Shown piece by piece: positions 61,567 through 64,000 of a stretch of DNA of 64,000 nt. Position numbers and translations under genes: made by a program. Numbering within the stretch: the stretch's first letter is position 1; the number at the start of each line of letters is the position of its first letter. The stretch is from Bolinopsis microptera (lineage: Eukaryota > Ctenophora > Tentaculata > Lobata > Bolinopsidae): NCBI RefSeq assembly GCF_026151205.1, contig NC_087075.1, forward strand, positions 6,032,858 through 6,096,857, written 5' to 3'. The notes under the pieces were generated by a model. The model searched no databases. It was not told the origin of the DNA and was given only the letters and a program-made list of their open reading frames with translations.

Positions 61567-62820
61567 CCTTAGTTCCCAAAAATTTGTGTGCCATTATATT
61601 GAGCACAATTTATTTGAGCCCGAAAAATTTGGGCAGAAAATTTGAACTCATTTGGGCGACCAAAAATTTGGGCACAAATTCTTCGACAAATGAACGATTT
61701 TCCACTAAAATTTCAGTTAGATATTTGCCTAAGTAGTTCATTATTATTCCTTATTATTCCAGTCATTTTGCTTTCAATTTTAAGCATGTAGGTGGTAGTC
61801 TGAGTTGTTTTACATTATGAAATTTACGATCTGCCCAGTAACTACTAAAAAATACAGTACAAAATGATAGATATACAATAGTGATATTTAGTCTCTCAAT
61901 CAGATAGTTTAGTCTACTTACACTCAGCATATCTTATCATACCCCTTTCACATACAATTATCATTATGACGCCTCACCAGATGGTCGAAAGGTTTGACCA
62001 GTGTCCAGTTCTTTGAGAAAATCCTTCTTTCCCACATAGAATCAGTTCGAGCCTCCATCAACAACCCTGAGCAGAAAGCGCTACTGATATCAGATGTGTT
62101 TCGGGCCCAACACACACAGACACTAAAAGATCTGATGACAGCCAACAATTGCTTCCTACAGAAAGTTCCAGCTAATATGACCCATCATCTACAGCCCCTG
62201 GACATATCTATCAATGGACTGGCTAAGAAATTCATGCGCAATAAGTACGAAGATTGGTACGCGAAAAACATAGTGTGTCAGCTCAATGGAGGAGTTTCAT
62301 CAGACAATGTGAAAATTGATACCCGCTTGACAGTGATCCGTGAAGTACACGCTCTTTGGATCAACGAACTTTTTGTATATTTAAAAGGGAGGCCAGATGA
62401 CATAAGGAAAGGCTTTGAGAAGTCGGGTATAACTGATGCTTGTAGATCAGACTTTACGGTGGATGATAATCCATTTGCAGATCTTGTTTAAATCTCTAGC
62501 TATCCGTACCTCTAGCCATTTGTTTTATTAGTAGCTGTTAGCTATTCCAGTTATTTCTATTCATTTAAAATATAAGCCTTTTTACTTGGTCAAGCCATGA
62601 ATGAGAGATTAGAAAACTAAAATTTCAAATATTATTTCACTTGGATATGAAGAAAAAGCCATCTTTCTATAGATTTCAGGGCCACAGGCCAAATGCCAAA
62701 AGTTTGGTTAACAAAAAATTTAGCAGACGGAAAAGATTTATGCAATTAATTTGGTCTGCAAAAAATTTGGGCGAGAGGCCCGCTCAAATTTTTTGTCGCC
62801 CAAATTTTTGGGAATTAAGG
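61567..62820 (+). mobile_element. Pogo/Tigger-type DNA transposon remnant
   Basis: Inverted ends CCTTAGTTCCCAAAAATTTG and its complement (with ATT for AGT) are flanked by TA on both sides. Subterminal AAAATTTGGGC motifs recur many times at each end. The interior encodes the C-terminal part of a pogo-type transposase (see next entry). It is internally deleted and probably non-autonomous. Confidence 0.88.
61994..62491 (+). pseudogene. C-terminal half of a pogo/Tigger-type DDE transposase
   Basis: 165 codons in one frame. They include LLISDVFRAQHT (the second catalytic Asp region), LQKVPANMTHHLQPLDISIN (the third Asp, in LQPLD), and KKFMRNKYEDWYA, a run typical of DDE endonucleases of the Tigger/Jerky group. 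The DNA-binding domains and the first Asp are missing, so it cannot transpose itself. Confidence 0.88.
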
Positions 62821-64000
62821 TATTTTAATTTGAAAAAACTTAAGTCACAGAATAGTTGACCTCAAGTTTATCCTATCTTCGTAATTTGGTGAATGGTAGG
62901 CAGGTAGTAACAAACGCAAGGATAAATTCAGGCTAAATTTGTTGTTTAAAAATATTTTTTATAAATAAGTAAATTTGAGAATGATAGTGATACACACTAC
63001 ATTTCATCATATCAATAGTCGATTTGTGCAATACAATATTACTATAACACTAATATCTTAATATCTGCTGTTTTGCAGCTGTTAAATTGGTCATTGTTCA
63101 ATCAGCAATCTCTCGTGTGGTGTTTATAATTAATGATAATCAATAACTGAAGAATAAGAGCATCATTTTTCAGCCACTTTTTAAGTTGTAGCACTGCATC
63201 ACACGCTTTATGTTTTGTTAGTCTGGTCTAGCCACCAGTTTTCCCATGAACCAGAGAGTACACCTGGAAGTGCTTGTCCGTATCTTGTTATCCCAGGTGC
63301 TTTTAGAGAAGATCGCTTATATTATAATTAACTTTGTCATTGTGGTGTTGTTATCACCGTGCTGACGGTCACCACGATTCCATTTGATAACGGTAATTAA
63401 CATTGATATCACTTTTTTTCGTTTGGAAAGAAGAGACATTGGTGACGGTTCAGTCTACCAAATTTAGGGTTTTAGAAAACAATTTATCATTTTAATTTAT
63501 CAGTTTCAAATTTTGAGATCAAGATGAGCTGCCTGCACAATTTTATGATGCTCAATTTTATGATGCTAATCATTTTCATTTTCTACGACGTCAGATTTGT
63601 AATATGCATCATACAATCACTCTCGAGCTATAATTATATATTTTCTAATACCCAATCTCCCGGTTAAAGTTATATAAATTCCATTCTCACATTTCTTGTG
63701 CTGTATCTAGTGTATCTAGTGTATCTAGTGTGGCCTGAATGTAAAATATACCATACCCTATAATCCGAATATATAAATCGCAGTACGCAGTGAGTGTCCG
63801 CATTATATCTTCAATTGTGTTGTTATATTATATTGTGTTATTATTATATAGTCTGAGTTAGCACTTAGCTGAGCACCATGAAATTTTCGGGGATTTAATT
63901 TTTGTGGATAGACGAGTGCATGATTTCTTGTTACTATGCTATCTCATATCAAACAGCTGTTTGTTCGACAACATCCCTGTCCGCTTTATGTGTGTTATAT
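62821..64000. other. No gene recognised
   Basis: AT-rich sequence. The only repeat noted is three copies of TGTATCTAGTG-like units at about 63706-63732. Confidence 0.5.

Overview
The window is intron-rich nuclear DNA from a metazoan. Housekeeping genes with clear animal orthologues (UAP56/DDX39B helicase, ALG10, RPS26, RPS10, NAA50) are split by GT-AG introns. They sit among LINE fragments, Tc1/mariner and pogo DNA transposons, TTAA-flanked fold-back elements and many minisatellites. TTAGGG-type motifs occur internally. AT-rich introns, a receptor combining an SRCR domain with cysteine-rich repeats, and splice acceptors lying directly before start codons suggest an invertebrate, possibly one that uses spliced-leader trans-splicing such as a cnidarian. 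The species cannot be fixed from sequence alone.

Layout. 1-300: nested short inverted-repeat elements. 1397-9835, perhaps to 10565 (+): a RING-H2 plus long coiled-coil gene, TRAIP-like, 13 supported exons, with an 11-bp minisatellite array in intron 3. 12.4-16.4 kb: two copies of a roughly 950-bp segment. The second carries the first exon of a 76-residue membrane protein (16295-19531, +) whose intron holds a LINE ORF1-like frame and a TIR element. 19961-31997 (+): complete DDX39B in ten exons. Its intron 1 holds a 1.2-kb fold-back element and a dead mariner-type transposon, and its intron 6 holds a 4.2-kb TCC-rich composite repeat. 32-35.4 kb: repeats only, including a run of 43 G. 35417-42170 (-): a tight head-to-tail row RPS10, NAA50, RPS26, ALG10 with gaps of about 170-290 bp. 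42.5-51.3 kb: transposons, two truncated LINEs, repeats and a MITE with a telomere-like core. 51450-53842 (-): a single-pass SRCR/cysteine-rich receptor. 54834-58149 (-): a small coiled-coil protein in four exons. 61567-62820: a pogo-type transposon remnant.

The recognised proteins cover mRNA export and splicing (DDX39B), N-glycan precursor assembly (ALG10), the small ribosomal subunit (RPS10, RPS26) and N-terminal acetylation (NAA50). The crowded minus-strand row and the repeated pattern of an AG 1-3 nt before ATG make a trans-spliced operon the most interesting testable idea. Exon joins were checked by phase: every multi-exon model called complete sums to whole codons (DDX39B 432 aa, ALG10 597, RPS26 115, RPS10 153, receptor 737, small coiled-coil 119, small membrane protein 76).
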